Origin: Gammaproteobacteria bacterium
GTDB taxonomy: Bacteria > Pseudomonadota > Gammaproteobacteria > Pseudomonadales > Azotimanducaceae
Direction of reading: 5' to 3'
Assembly: GCA_003247835.1 (NCBI GenBank)
Contig: QJYB01000086.1
Coordinates: 1-42,667, forward strand
Length of the DNA: 42,667 nt
Each line of letters starts with the position of its first letter. Position 1 is the first letter of the stretch. Shown here piece after piece: positions 1 to 7,946 of the stretch. A model generated the notes under the pieces. The model saw only the letters and a list, made by a program, of their open reading frames with translations. It searched no databases and had not been told where the DNA came from. A program made the translations under genes and the position numbers.

Positions 1-412
1 CGTGGCCTTCCTCCAGCGCCAGCAGCCTGCCGCCATGCCAGACGACGTTGGTGTTGGCGAGTCCGTCCGTCACCACACCCTGCACCCGTGGATCGCTTGC
101 CATGGGATCGAACGGGCTGAACAGCGCCTCGCCCGCCTCGCGCTCCAGCTTCCACTTCACGGTACGCAGCCAGCGGTTGCGGTAGCTGACCCGACCATCC
201 TGAATCCGGAAGCGGTGCAGCATGCCGTCACCGGCGAACCAGTGATGGGCACCCCGAGGCGGAAACTGGGGATCCGGGCCGTTGCGGAAATAGGTGACGT
301 TCAGCTCCCGCGGCAGCTCGCCGCGGATGACCGCATCGGCCAGATCGCACTCCATCCGTATGGGTGCGTAGTTACCTCTGAGCTGCGGGTGATCGGGATA
401 CGGTCTGGTCAT
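1..412 (-). CDS. carotenoid oxygenase family protein (N-terminal part, runs off the left edge)
   Basis: The 137 visible codons are the N-terminus of a carotenoid cleavage dioxygenase / lignostilbene dioxygenase-type protein. These non-haem iron enzymes cut conjugated C=C bonds of apocarotenoids or stilbenes with O2. The family's N-terminal signature is clear: YFRNGPDP (residues 41-48), HHWFAGDGMLHRF (about 56-68) and SYRNRWLRT (about 76-84), the last being the usual YRNRyvrT strand. The four iron-binding histidines lie further on, outside the window, so activity and substrate cannot be judged. The ATG at 412-410 is preceded on the minus strand by GGGGAGG with a 5-base gap, which supports this start. 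It lies 57 bases downstream of the M48 protease gene on the same strand and may be co-transcribed with it. Confidence 0.85.
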   Translation of the reverse strand, partial: MTRPYPDHPQLRGNYAPIRMECDLADAVIRGELPRELNVTYFRNGPDPQFPPRGAHHWFAGDGMLHRFRIQDGRVSYRNRWLRTVKWKLEREAGEALFSPFDPMASDPRVQGVVTDGLANTNVVWHGGRLLALEEGH

Positions 413-469
413 GGTGCCTCCCCTGGCGAGCTGAGCCGCCGAGTCTACACCCGAAACCCGTATGGCCCA

Positions 470-1759
470 CTACCGTCTGGAGAGCCTGGCGAGCCTCGCC
501 CGTGCTTCTTCCCCGACCGGGCCTTCCGACTGACCCGCCGCCTGGTAGTAGCGGGCCGCCAGATCCGTGTTGCCTTCCGCCTCCGCGATCTTGCCGAGCT
601 CGAGATAGGCAATGGTGGTGGGCAGCAGTTCAACCGAGGCGTTCAGATCCGACTTCGCCCTGGCGCGGTCACCGAGCTTCACGTAGGACATGCCGCGACC
701 CAGGTAGTGGCCGTAGAACCCGCTGTCCCGTTCGATCGCCCGGTTGTAGTTGGTGACGGCATCGTCATAGCGCCCCTGCTCGTAGCGGATGTCACCGCGC
801 AGCGCGTGGAAGGTCGGCTCTGCCCCCTGTGCGTCGATCGCCTTCTCGACGAGGCTGAGTGCCTTGGCAGCGTCTCCATCCTGCAGCGCCCTTCTCGCAT
901 CGTCGGCATTGGCGTACGCATCCTTGTCGGCCTTGAGCTGCCGGATGGCGGCCTGGTAGCGGTCCGAGCCGTACTCGCCGTCCGTGAATCCATCCGAGCG
1001 CAGCTTGTCGACCAGCATGCGGTTGTTCTGGACCCGCTCAGCGGAAGGTGGATGGCTGGCAAGCAGTCCCTCGACCCAGGACGCGTCACGTCCTTCCGAG
1101 AGCTTCAGAAACATCTCCTGCAGCGTCACAGCCGCATAGGGATCGTAACCTGCCTTCGCCATCATCCGTGTGCCGTAGAAGTCCGACTCCCGCTCGGCAT
1201 CACGTCCGTATTTCGTGTTGATGAGCTGCGCCGCCATCTGCGCGCTCTGCATGATGCTGTTACCCAGTCCCGATCCGTGTACGCCGATCGCCGTCGCCAG
1301 CAGCGCGCCCTGCAGCAGATAGCCCCGTTCGATCTGCTTCGCGCCGTGTCTCGCTGCAGCGTGCGTCACCTCGTGACCGAGTACGGCGGCCAGTTCCGCC
1401 TCGTTGCGCAGCGATACGAGGAGGCCGCGATTGACGGCCAGTTTGCCACCAGGCAAGGCCCAGGCGTTCGGGACCGAGTTGTTCAGCACCACGAACTCGT
1501 AGGGCAGGTTGATATTGCTGTACGCCGCCACACGCTTACCCACGGTGCTGACGTAATCGGTGAGCTCCGGGTCCACGGTGTACAGCCCGCCCTGCATCTG
1601 CTGTGCCGGCCGGTACTGCTCCTCGCCAATCGCGATCTGCTGCTCGGTGGTCACGAATCCGACCTCGGACTGACCCGTCACCGGATTGGTCACACAGCCG
1701 CCGACGAAGAGTAAAAAATATAATAAAATCAGTGTGTTATAGGTAGTCTGGAATATCAT
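470..1759 (-). CDS. M48 family metalloprotease lipoprotein with C-terminal TPR repeats (BepA-like)
   Basis: This is a 429-residue zinc metallopeptidase of family M48. A hydrophobic N-terminus ends in FVGGC (Cys22), a plausible lipobox, so the mature protein is probably a lipoprotein facing the periplasm. The zinc site is HEVTH (His129, Glu130, His133), with Glu191 in RESDFYG as the likely third ligand. Residues about 275-425 form tetratricopeptide repeats (for example YEQGRYDDAVTNYNRAIERD). This order, M48 then TPR, is that of BepA/YfgC, which works in outer-membrane protein assembly and quality control in E. coli. E. coli BepA has a cleaved signal rather than a lipobox, so this is a family-level match only. 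The first 15 or so codons are unusually AT-rich for this genome. The ATG at 1759 has GGAAG eight bases upstream. Confidence 0.88.
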   Translation of the reverse strand: MIFQTTYNTLILLYFLLFVGGCVTNPVTGQSEVGFVTTEQQIAIGEEQYRPAQQMQGGLYTVDPELTDYVSTVGKRVAAYSNINLPYEFVVLNNSVPNAWALPGGKLAVNRGLLVSLRNEAELAAVLGHEVTHAAARHGAKQIERGYLLQGALLATAIGVHGSGLGNSIMQSAQMAAQLINTKYGRDAERESDFYGTRMMAKAGYDPYAAVTLQEMFLKLSEGRDASWVEGLLASHPPSAERVQNNRMLVDKLRSDGFTDGEYGSDRYQAAIRQLKADKDAYANADDARRALQDGDAAKALSLVEKAIDAQGAEPTFHALRGDIRYEQGRYDDAVTNYNRAIERDSGFYGHYLGRGMSYVKLGDRARAKSDLNASVELLPTTIAYLELGKIAEAEGNTDLAARYYQAAGQSEGPVGEEARARLARLSRR

Positions 1760-1807
1760 CTACTCGCTTCCGGGGGAGATACTGGGGTCCATATTGCTTC
1801 CAGATTT

Positions 1808-1829
1808 GATTGTGCCTTCCTCCACAATC
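1808..1829. repeat. inverted repeat upstream of the M48 gene
   Basis: Perfect 7-base arms GATTGTG (1808-1814) and CACAATC (1823-1829) are separated by 8 bases. The repeat lies 49 bases upstream of the M48 protease start and 57 bases before the small plus-strand ORF at 1886. Between two divergent units it could be an operator, but it could also form a small RNA hairpin. There is no further support. Confidence 0.35.
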
Positions 1830-1885
1830 GACGCCTAGTATGACAGCTGTTGTGTTAGCACGTTCTCGGGGACAAGCAACGAGCT

Positions 1886-1993
1886 ATGAACCATCAGCCT
1901 GCTGAGGTACTTCTGTCGCGGAGCGAGAGCGCGCTTCTGCTCAGTGCGTTCGCCGCCCTCTCGGCGAGCATAATGTCGTTTCTTTTCTTCTGA
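1886..1993 (+). CDS. possible 35-residue single-helix membrane peptide
   Basis: An ATG-initiated ORF of 35 codons lies alone on the plus strand in the 402-base spacer between the divergent M48 and glyoxalase genes. The predicted peptide has a short polar N-terminus and then a hydrophobic stretch, ALLLSAFAALSASIM (residues 17-31), ending in SFLFF. That pattern fits one membrane-spanning helix. A GGGGA lies about 13 bases before the ATG, a weak and rather distant ribosome site. The main support is context: a strong Rho-independent terminator on the same strand follows 51 bases after the stop, so something is transcribed rightward here. A non-coding RNA is an equally good explanation. No family is recognised. 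Confidence 0.35.
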   Translation: MNHQPAEVLLSRSESALLLSAFAALSASIMSFLFF

Positions 1994-2044
1994 GGCGTGC
2001 CGGCAAAACGAACTCTCCATAGACCTTGTGATGACCAGATGGCC

Positions 2045-2071
2045 AACCCCGCGAACCGCGGGGTTTTTTTT
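2045..2071 (+). terminator. strong Rho-independent terminator
   Basis: A perfect 7-bp GC stem, CCCCGCG (2047-2053) and CGCGGGG (2057-2063), encloses a 3-base loop (AAC) and is followed by eight T residues (2064-2071). Two flanking A residues can pair with the first Ts. There is no T-run on the opposite strand, so it acts on rightward transcripts. No conventional plus-strand gene precedes it; only the small ORF at 1886-1993 or an unannotated RNA can be its client. Confidence 0.88.
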
Positions 2072-2161
2072 GACCATCCGAATTGAGCCCGCCTGATTCC
2101 GCCCTTCACCCCGGTCCGGCCATGGGCTACATTGGCCGGCCTGCTGCGGGGGAAGCGAACC

Positions 2162-2578
2162 ATGAAATATCTGCACACGATGGTCCGGGTCAGTGATGTC
2201 GAAGCGTCACTGGCGTTCTACGATGCGCTCGGCCTGAAGGAAATCAGGCGCTCCGACAACGAGGGCGGACGCTTCACGCTGATCTTTCTCGCCGCGCCCG
2301 GTGACGAGCAGGCGCAGGTGGAGCTGACCCACAACTGGGATCCCGAGACCCTGACCGGCGGCCGTAACTTCGGACATCTGGCCTACCTGGTCGACGACAT
2401 CTACGCACTCTGCCAGCGACTCATGGATGCGGGCATCACCATCAACCGCCCGCCCAGAGACGGCCGCATGGCTTTCGTCCGCTCTCCGGACGGCATCTCC
2501 GTGGAGCTCCTGCAGAAAGGCGCTGCACTGCCCGCCACCGCACCGTGGGCGGACATGCCCAACGTGGGAGAGTGGTAG
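2162..2578 (+). CDS. gloA: lactoylglutathione lyase (glyoxalase I), VOC superfamily
   Basis: This 138-residue protein of the vicinal-oxygen-chelate fold should convert the hemithioacetal of methylglyoxal and glutathione to S-lactoylglutathione in the cytoplasm. The N-terminus (KYLHTMVRVSDVEASLAFY) matches the GloA pattern. The four metal ligands expected for glyoxalase I are in place: His5, Glu54 in QVELTHNWD, His72 in FGHLAY and Glu115 in SVELLQ. Length is typical of bacterial GloA (about 135 residues), with a short C-terminal tail rich in Pro, Ala and Trp. The ATG at 2162 follows GGGGGAAG at a normal distance; a longer in-frame reading from 2132 would begin within the spacer and is less likely. 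A glutathione transferase gene follows after 64 bases, so the pair may act together in glutathione-dependent detoxification. Confidence 0.9.
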   Translation: MKYLHTMVRVSDVEASLAFYDALGLKEIRRSDNEGGRFTLIFLAAPGDEQAQVELTHNWDPETLTGGRNFGHLAYLVDDIYALCQRLMDAGITINRPPRDGRMAFVRSPDGISVELLQKGAALPATAPWADMPNVGEW

Positions 2579-2642
2579 TGCGCCGGAACACCGCCCCGAA
2601 TCCGGCAGGCAGACGAATCAACAACCAACAGGAGAGATGATC

Positions 2643-3254
2643 ATGAAGTTCTACAACTCACTGGGCCCTAATCCGCATGTGGTCCGCATGTTCGCTGCCG
2701 AACGGGGTATCAAACTCGACAACGTTGAGGTCGACATCATGGGCGGTGAGAACCGCCAGTCGGCCTACCTCGCGAAGAATCCCGCCGGCCAGCTGCCCTG
2801 CCTCGAACTGGACGACGGCACCTTCCTGTCCGAGATCACCGCCATCTGCGAGTACCTGGACGAGACTCATCCCGGTGAGTCGCTCATCGGCAGCACGCCG
2901 GAAGAACGGGCGAAAACCCGGATGTGGACCCGCCGCGTGGACCTGAACATCTGCGAGCCCCTGGCCAACGGTTTCCGCTTCGCAGAAGGCCTGGACCTCT
3001 TCAAGAACCGGATCGTCACGCGCCCGGAAGCGGCGGAAGGCCTGAAGACCATCGCCCAGGACCGACTGCGCTGGCTGGACGGGCAGATCGCCGGGCGGGA
3101 GTTCCTAACCGGCAACCGACTGACCCTGGCCGACATCCTGCTGTTCTGCTTCCTCCAGTTCGGCGCCAATGTCGGCCAGCCCCTGAATCCGGAGAACCGG
3201 AACATCCAGGCCTGGTTCGACCGAGTCAAGGCCCGGCCCAGCGCTGCAGCCTGA
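2643..3254 (+). CDS. glutathione S-transferase family protein
   Basis: This cytosolic glutathione transferase of 203 residues has the usual two domains. The N-terminal thioredoxin-like domain (about 1-80) carries KNPAGQLPCLELDDG with the cis-proline, followed by LSEITAICEYLDE, the glutathione gamma-glutamyl contact region. The all-helical C-terminal domain (about 90-203) includes LTLADILLFCFLQF, the N-capping motif of the family. A likely catalytic serine lies in the first loop (FYNSLGPNPHVVR). Two in-frame ATGs occur; the one at 2643 has AGGAG with an 8-base gap, whereas the one at 2637 sits almost on top of that site, so 2643 is preferred. The substrate cannot be inferred. It follows gloA closely and is probably co-transcribed with it. 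Confidence 0.9.
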   Translation: MKFYNSLGPNPHVVRMFAAERGIKLDNVEVDIMGGENRQSAYLAKNPAGQLPCLELDDGTFLSEITAICEYLDETHPGESLIGSTPEERAKTRMWTRRVDLNICEPLANGFRFAEGLDLFKNRIVTRPEAAEGLKTIAQDRLRWLDGQIAGREFLTGNRLTLADILLFCFLQFGANVGQPLNPENRNIQAWFDRVKARPSAAA

Positions 3255-3274
3255 TCCCTTGTCACCGTCCGCGA

Positions 3275-3294
3275 CGTTGTCCAACCGGACAACG
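3275..3294. repeat. perfect inverted repeat between GST and efflux genes
   Basis: Arms of 8 bases, CGTTGTCC (3275-3282) and GGACAACG (3287-3294), flank a 4-base loop (AACC), 21 bases after the GST stop. No T-run follows on either strand, so it is not a classical intrinsic terminator. It may be a transcript-end hairpin for the gloA-GST unit or an operator for the efflux operon about 170 bases downstream. Confidence 0.45.
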
Positions 3295-3465
3295 CCGCGG
3301 CACGGCCTGTATTACGGTATTTTCACACCGCGGACACACCCTGCTGGCTAGGATCTGAACTTTACGCAGGCTAGATTGGTCTGACCGGATGTGTTACTTT
3401 TTGTAGCAATTCGGGCGCCTGTCCGGCCCGGGTGCTCCTATCCGTAACAGCTCACAGGGATCCGT

Positions 3466-4677
3466 ATGCGCGCCACCTACATCACCGCCACGATCATCGC
3501 GGTCGCCATCCTGGCCTGGCTGCTGTCCGGCCAGCTCGGCGGCACGGATACGGTCCGCCACGACTCCCTCGCGGAACAGAACCGCCAGAACGAGGCGCGA
3601 CGCCAGGATGCGGAGCCGACTCGGGTACGGGCCCGGGTGATACATGCGTCACCCCAGGTTCAGCACGTCGTCCTGCGGGGCAAGACGGAAAACAAGCGAA
3701 CGGTGAGCGTGAAGGCGGAGACCTCCGGACGCATCATCGACCGTCCGGTCGATCGGGGTACCGCGGTGCAGGAAGGCGACGTGCTCTGCCAGATCTCCAT
3801 GGAAGACCGCTACGCCTCGCTCGCCGAGTCCCGTGAATCCCTCAACCAGGCGCGTATCGAGTACGAAGGCAGTCTGAAGCTCAAGGAACGGGGCTATCAG
3901 TCCGACACGGCCATCGCACAATCCAAGGCGCAGCTGGCCGCCGCCGAGGCAAAGCTCAAGCGGGCGGAGCTGGACATCCAGCGCACGTACGTGCGCGCAC
4001 CTTTCGCCGGTGTCGTGGAAGAGGTGCATTCGGAGGTCGGTGACTACGTGGCGCCCGGAACCGCCTGTGTCACCGTCGTCGACCTCAACCCCATGCTGCT
4101 CGTCGGTCGCGTGGCAGAGAAGGACGTGCAGCTGGTCGCCCTCGACCAGGAGGTGACCGGCGTGCTGAGTGACGGCACCGAGGTACACGGTCCGGTGTCG
4201 TTCATCGGCGCGCAGAGTGATCCTGCCACCCGCACCTACGAGGTGGAGATCGAGATCCCGAACGACGACTACGCGCTTCGGTCGGGGCTCACCACGGAGA
4301 TCCGCATACCGGTGGCGGAGGTGCTCGCCCAGAAGATCAGCCCGGCGCTGTTTGCGCTGGACGACAGCGGCCAGATCGGTGTCCGCACCATCAACGACAG
4401 GGGTGAGGTGGAGTTCCACCACGTACACATCGTCCGCGACGAACCGGACGGGGTCTGGGTATCCGGACTGCCGGAAGTCGCCACCCTGATCACCGTTGGT
4501 CAGGAGCTCGTGGTACCCGGACAGGTCGTGGAGGTGGACTTCGAGGCCAGCGGAGAAATGCCGGCCAGCACCAAACCGGAGAACCCGACAGAAGACGATC
4601 TCACCGCGACCACGAACACCGGATCGTCCGGTGGGAGCATCGTCATCAGTGCCGGTGGGAGCGCCGCCGGACGATGA
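3466..4677 (+). CDS. RND efflux periplasmic adaptor subunit (HlyD/AcrA family)
   Basis: This 403-residue membrane-fusion protein links an inner-membrane RND pump to an outer-membrane channel. An N-terminal hydrophobic helix (about 3-19, ATIIAVAILAWLL) anchors or exports it. A lipoyl/barrel-sandwich half-motif follows (KAETSGRIIDRPVDRGTAV, about 88-106), then a short helical hairpin (about 120-165), the returning lipoyl half (VRAPFAGVVEEVHSEVGDYV, about 174-193) and beta-barrel and membrane-proximal domains. The C-terminal 40 residues are rich in Ser, Gly and Thr and probably disordered. The ATG follows AGGG at a 7-base gap. Its TGA overlaps the ATG of the pump gene (ATGA), indicating translational coupling. 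No outer-membrane channel gene is nearby, so a TolC-like partner must be encoded elsewhere. Confidence 0.93.
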   Translation: MRATYITATIIAVAILAWLLSGQLGGTDTVRHDSLAEQNRQNEARRQDAEPTRVRARVIHASPQVQHVVLRGKTENKRTVSVKAETSGRIIDRPVDRGTAVQEGDVLCQISMEDRYASLAESRESLNQARIEYEGSLKLKERGYQSDTAIAQSKAQLAAAEAKLKRAELDIQRTYVRAPFAGVVEEVHSEVGDYVAPGTACVTVVDLNPMLLVGRVAEKDVQLVALDQEVTGVLSDGTEVHGPVSFIGAQSDPATRTYEVEIEIPNDDYALRSGLTTEIRIPVAEVLAQKISPALFALDDSGQIGVRTINDRGEVEFHHVHIVRDEPDGVWVSGLPEVATLITVGQELVVPGQVVEVDFEASGEMPASTKPENPTEDDLTATTNTGSSGGSIVISAGGSAAGR

Positions 4678-7600
4678 ACGCCCTGATCGACGCGGCGATC
4701 AATCGCACGCGAACGACCCTGCTGCTGATGTTCATGGTGGTGCTTGCCGGGCTCATCGCCCGCAGCGCAATCCCGATCGCCAACGAGCCGCACATCGAGG
4801 TGCCGTTCTTCGCGGTAACCATCGTTCACGAAGGTATCTCTCCGGAAGACTCGGAGCGGCTCCTCGTCATGCCCATGGAGCTCGAGCTGCGCAAGGTGGA
4901 AGGCGTCAAGGAGCTAACGGCGTACGCGTCCGAAGGTTCGGCCACCCTGCTGGTGGAGTTCGACGCGGATCAGGATCTCGATCAGGCCGAACTCGATGTC
5001 AGGGAAGCCGTGGATCGAGCCAGGGTGGAGCTGCCCAGCACCGCCGAGGAACCTTTCATTCAGGAGCAGACCACCGAGGACTTCCCCATTATTCAGGTGA
5101 ACCTGGTGGGAGAAGGGGTGCCAGAACGGGTGCTCTACAACCTGGCCATCGACCTCAGGGACGACATCGAAGCGATCCCCGCTGTGCTCGAGGCCAACCT
5201 CCAGGGGAGCCGGGAGGAGCAGCTCGAAGCCATCATCGATCCCAACGCGCTGGAGGCCTATCAGGTTTCCAACGAGGAGCTGATCAACACCATCATCCGC
5301 AACAACCGGCTGATTCCGGCGGGCAGCATCGACACCGGCGTTGGACGCTTCTCCGTGAAGGTACCCAGCGTCATCGAGGAAGCCTCGGACATCTTCGACC
5401 TGCCCATCAAGGCGAGCGGAGACACGGTGGTCACCCTCGGCGACCTGGCACAGGTCCGCCGGACCTTCAAGGATCGGGTCAGCTACGCTCGCGTCAACGG
5501 ACGCAACACTCTGAGCCTTGGGGTAAACAAGCGGGCCAACGCCAACGTGATCGAGACCATCGACGCCGTGAAGGCGGTCGTGGAGCGTCACAAGGCAGAG
5601 ATGCCGACCAAGGTGGAGGTGTTCTACTCCCAGGATCAGGCACCGTTCGCCCAGCAGCAGGTTACCGAGCTGCAGGGCAACATCTTCACGGCCCTGGCGC
5701 TGGTGATGGTGCTGGTGGTCGCGGCAATGGGATTCCGCAGCGGCCTCATCGTCGGCCTGGGTATCCCGGTCTCCTTTCTGTTTGCGCTGATTCCCGTCTA
5801 CCTGCTCGGCTACACGTTCAACTTCATGGTCATGTTCGGCATGCTGCTCGGCCTCGGCATGCTCATCGACGGCGCCATCGTCGTGACGGAGTACGCCGAC
5901 AGGAAGATGACCGAAGGGTTCGATCGCCGGGCCGCCTACGCGATGGCGGCAAAACGCATGTTCTGGCCCGTGACCGCATCGGTCGCCACGACCCTCGCCG
6001 CCTTCCTGCCGCTCATGTTCTGGCCGGGCATCTCGGGCAAGTTCATGCGCTACCTGCCGGTGACGGTGTTCACCGTGCTGTCCGGTTCGCTCGTCTACGC
6101 TCTGATCTTCGGACCCGTCCTGGGTTCTCTGTTCGGCAAGGCAGGTTCGCGCGACAAGGCCTCCATGGACACCCTCAAGCAGCTCGAAGAAGGCGACCCC
6201 ACGCGACTGAGGAACATCACCGGCCTCTACGCCCGCCTGCTCGAGCTGACGAGCCGATACTCACTGATCACCATCACCGGCGTGCTGGTACTGCTCGTCG
6301 GCATCTTCTGGGCATACGGCAAGTTCGGTCAGGGCATGATCTTTTTCTCGGATACCGATCCGAAGTTCGCCAACGTTACGATACGGGCCCGCGGCAACCT
6401 CTCTGCCGAAGAGATCAACGGTCTCGTCAAGGAGGTCGAGGCGCAGGTGCTCGAGGTGGATGGCATCCGCGGAATCAACACGTTCACCAGCCTCACCGGC
6501 GGCGCCTCCAGGGACGGTTTCGACCGGATCGGACGGATCTTCATCGAGCTGCACGACGAGAACGAGCGGGACAGGAAAGGTACGGAGATCTTCCAGGAAA
6601 TCCGTGACCGGACAGCGCCGCTGGCGGGGATCTCCGTGGAGATCCAGAAGATGGAGCAGGGCCCACCCGTCGGCAAGCCCATCCAGATTCAGTTCTCCTC
6701 CTACGACCGCAAGCTTCTTGAGCCTGCGGTGACACGCGTACGCGAGTACATGGACACCGTGCCAGAAATCATCGACGTCGACGATACGCGTTCGCTGCCG
6801 GGCATCGAATGGAAGCTGACCGTGGACCGGGCTCAGGCGGCGCTCTACGGTGCCGACGTCTCCCAGGTCGGGATTGCCGTGCAGTTGGTGACCAACGGCG
6901 TCAAGGTAGGTGAGTACCGGCCGGATCGCGCGGACGACGCGGTGGACATACGCGTCCGCTACCCAACCGAGGATCGCGGTATCGGCACGCTCGACGATCT
7001 CAAGATCAGCACCAAGAACGGGCTGGTTCCGATTTCAAACTTCGTCAAACGCGAGGCGGCTCCGAACGTGGACGCCATTCAGCGCATCGACGGTATCGCT
7101 GTGGAGTTCATCCGGGCCAACGTGGTCGACGGGGTGTTGGCCGACAACGTCGTGCACAAACTTGAGGCCTGGCTCGATACCCAGACCTTCGATCCCCGGC
7201 TCAACATCGAGTTCCGCGGGGCCAACGAGGAACAGGCGGAGTCCATGGCCTTCGTGCAGGTAGCCTTCCTGCTCTCGCTGCTGCTGATGTTCGTGCTGCT
7301 GGTCACCCAGTTCAACAGCATCTACCAGAGCGTTCTGATCCTGATCGCCGTGGTGATGTCCACGGCGGGTGTGCTGCTCGGATTGCTGGTCCTCAATGCG
7401 CCGTTCTCCGCCATCCTTTCCGGGGTGGGCGTCGTGGCGCTGGCAGGGATCGTGGTGAACAACAATATCGTGCTCATCGACACCTACAATCATCTCCGCC
7501 GGGAGCACCCCGAGCTGTCCTATCTGGACGTGATCGTCCGCACCGGCGCTCAGCGGCTGCGGCCCGTCATGCTCACCACGGTGACGACGATCTTCGGGCT

Positions 7601-7844
7601 GCTGCCGCTGGCGAGCAATCTCTCCATCGATCTCATCAACCGTACGATCCTCTACGGCGGGCAACTCTCCTCGTTCTGGGTACCCCTCTCCCAGGCCATC
7701 GTATCCGGGTTGACCTTCGCGACCATTCTGACGCTGGTCGCGACGCCGGCCATGCTGGCCCTGCCTCACCAGATCCGTTCCTCCGCAGGCCGGCTGAGGA
7801 ACCGTATCGTCGCGCTGCGCAACCACTCGCCTGCCCGGGCCTGA
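4674..7844 (+). CDS. RND family efflux transporter permease
   Basis: This is a 1056-residue inner-membrane proton-driven pump of the resistance-nodulation-division superfamily. It has the standard duplicated plan: TM1 near residues 13-31, a large periplasmic loop, TM2-TM6 (about 335-490), a further TM near 535, a second periplasmic loop, and TM8-TM12 (about 860-1030). The TM4 motif reads GMLIDGAIVVTEY. Asp399 aligns with the first of the two proton-relay aspartates of AcrB-type pumps, but the second is Gly400. The TM10/11 region (ALAGIVVNNNIVLIDTYNHLR) and the following RLRPVMLTTVTTIFGLLPLA segment are typical. It is coupled to the upstream adaptor by a 4-base overlap. The substrate is unknown; nearby detoxification genes suggest an organic toxicant or drug, which is inference. 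Confidence 0.94.
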   Translation: MNALIDAAINRTRTTLLLMFMVVLAGLIARSAIPIANEPHIEVPFFAVTIVHEGISPEDSERLLVMPMELELRKVEGVKELTAYASEGSATLLVEFDADQDLDQAELDVREAVDRARVELPSTAEEPFIQEQTTEDFPIIQVNLVGEGVPERVLYNLAIDLRDDIEAIPAVLEANLQGSREEQLEAIIDPNALEAYQVSNEELINTIIRNNRLIPAGSIDTGVGRFSVKVPSVIEEASDIFDLPIKASGDTVVTLGDLAQVRRTFKDRVSYARVNGRNTLSLGVNKRANANVIETIDAVKAVVERHKAEMPTKVEVFYSQDQAPFAQQQVTELQGNIFTALALVMVLVVAAMGFRSGLIVGLGIPVSFLFALIPVYLLGYTFNFMVMFGMLLGLGMLIDGAIVVTEYADRKMTEGFDRRAAYAMAAKRMFWPVTASVATTLAAFLPLMFWPGISGKFMRYLPVTVFTVLSGSLVYALIFGPVLGSLFGKAGSRDKASMDTLKQLEEGDPTRLRNITGLYARLLELTSRYSLITITGVLVLLVGIFWAYGKFGQGMIFFSDTDPKFANVTIRARGNLSAEEINGLVKEVEAQVLEVDGIRGINTFTSLTGGASRDGFDRIGRIFIELHDENERDRKGTEIFQEIRDRTAPLAGISVEIQKMEQGPPVGKPIQIQFSSYDRKLLEPAVTRVREYMDTVPEIIDVDDTRSLPGIEWKLTVDRAQAALYGADVSQVGIAVQLVTNGVKVGEYRPDRADDAVDIRVRYPTEDRGIGTLDDLKISTKNGLVPISNFVKREAAPNVDAIQRIDGIAVEFIRANVVDGVLADNVVHKLEAWLDTQTFDPRLNIEFRGANEEQAESMAFVQVAFLLSLLLMFVLLVTQFNSIYQSVLILIAVVMSTAGVLLGLLVLNAPFSAILSGVGVVALAGIVVNNNIVLIDTYNHLRREHPELSYLDVIVRTGAQRLRPVMLTTVTTIFGLLPLASNLSIDLINRTILYGGQLSSFWVPLSQAIVSGLTFATILTLVATPAMLALPHQIRSSAGRLRNRIVALRNHSPARA

Positions 7845-7897
7845 ACCCGACCCCCGCCGACAACATGGCGTTGTCTTGAGCCAACGTCTTAGACTAG

Positions 7898-7930
7898 TGT
7901 CCTGTCTGATTTGAATGAGCTGACAGGACA
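7898..7930 (+). repeat. inverted repeat in the leader of the rifampicin-phosphotransferase-like gene
   Basis: Perfect 9-base arms, TGTCCTGTC (7898-7906) and GACAGGACA (7922-7930), flank a 15-base spacer. The right arm ends 16 bases before the preferred ATG at 7947 and contains AGGA, the only Shine-Dalgarno-like sequence there. It could be a repressor operator or an RNA hairpin that hides the ribosome site. It also covers the alternative TTG start at 7911, which argues for ATG 7947. Confidence 0.5.
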
Positions 7931-7946
7931 GGGCACTCTCCCCGCG

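Noticed and set aside
2..1714. 570-codon open frame on the plus strand across the carotenoid oxygenase and M48 genes
   Set aside because: It is antisense to two genes with clear family motifs. GC-rich codon bias on one strand leaves few stops in the mirror frame, and its translation shows no domain.
4496..6607. 703-codon open frame overlapping the RND pump gene on the same strand in another phase
   Set aside because: The translation is rich in Arg, Gly and His with no recognisable fold, while the overlapping frame encodes a full RND permease.
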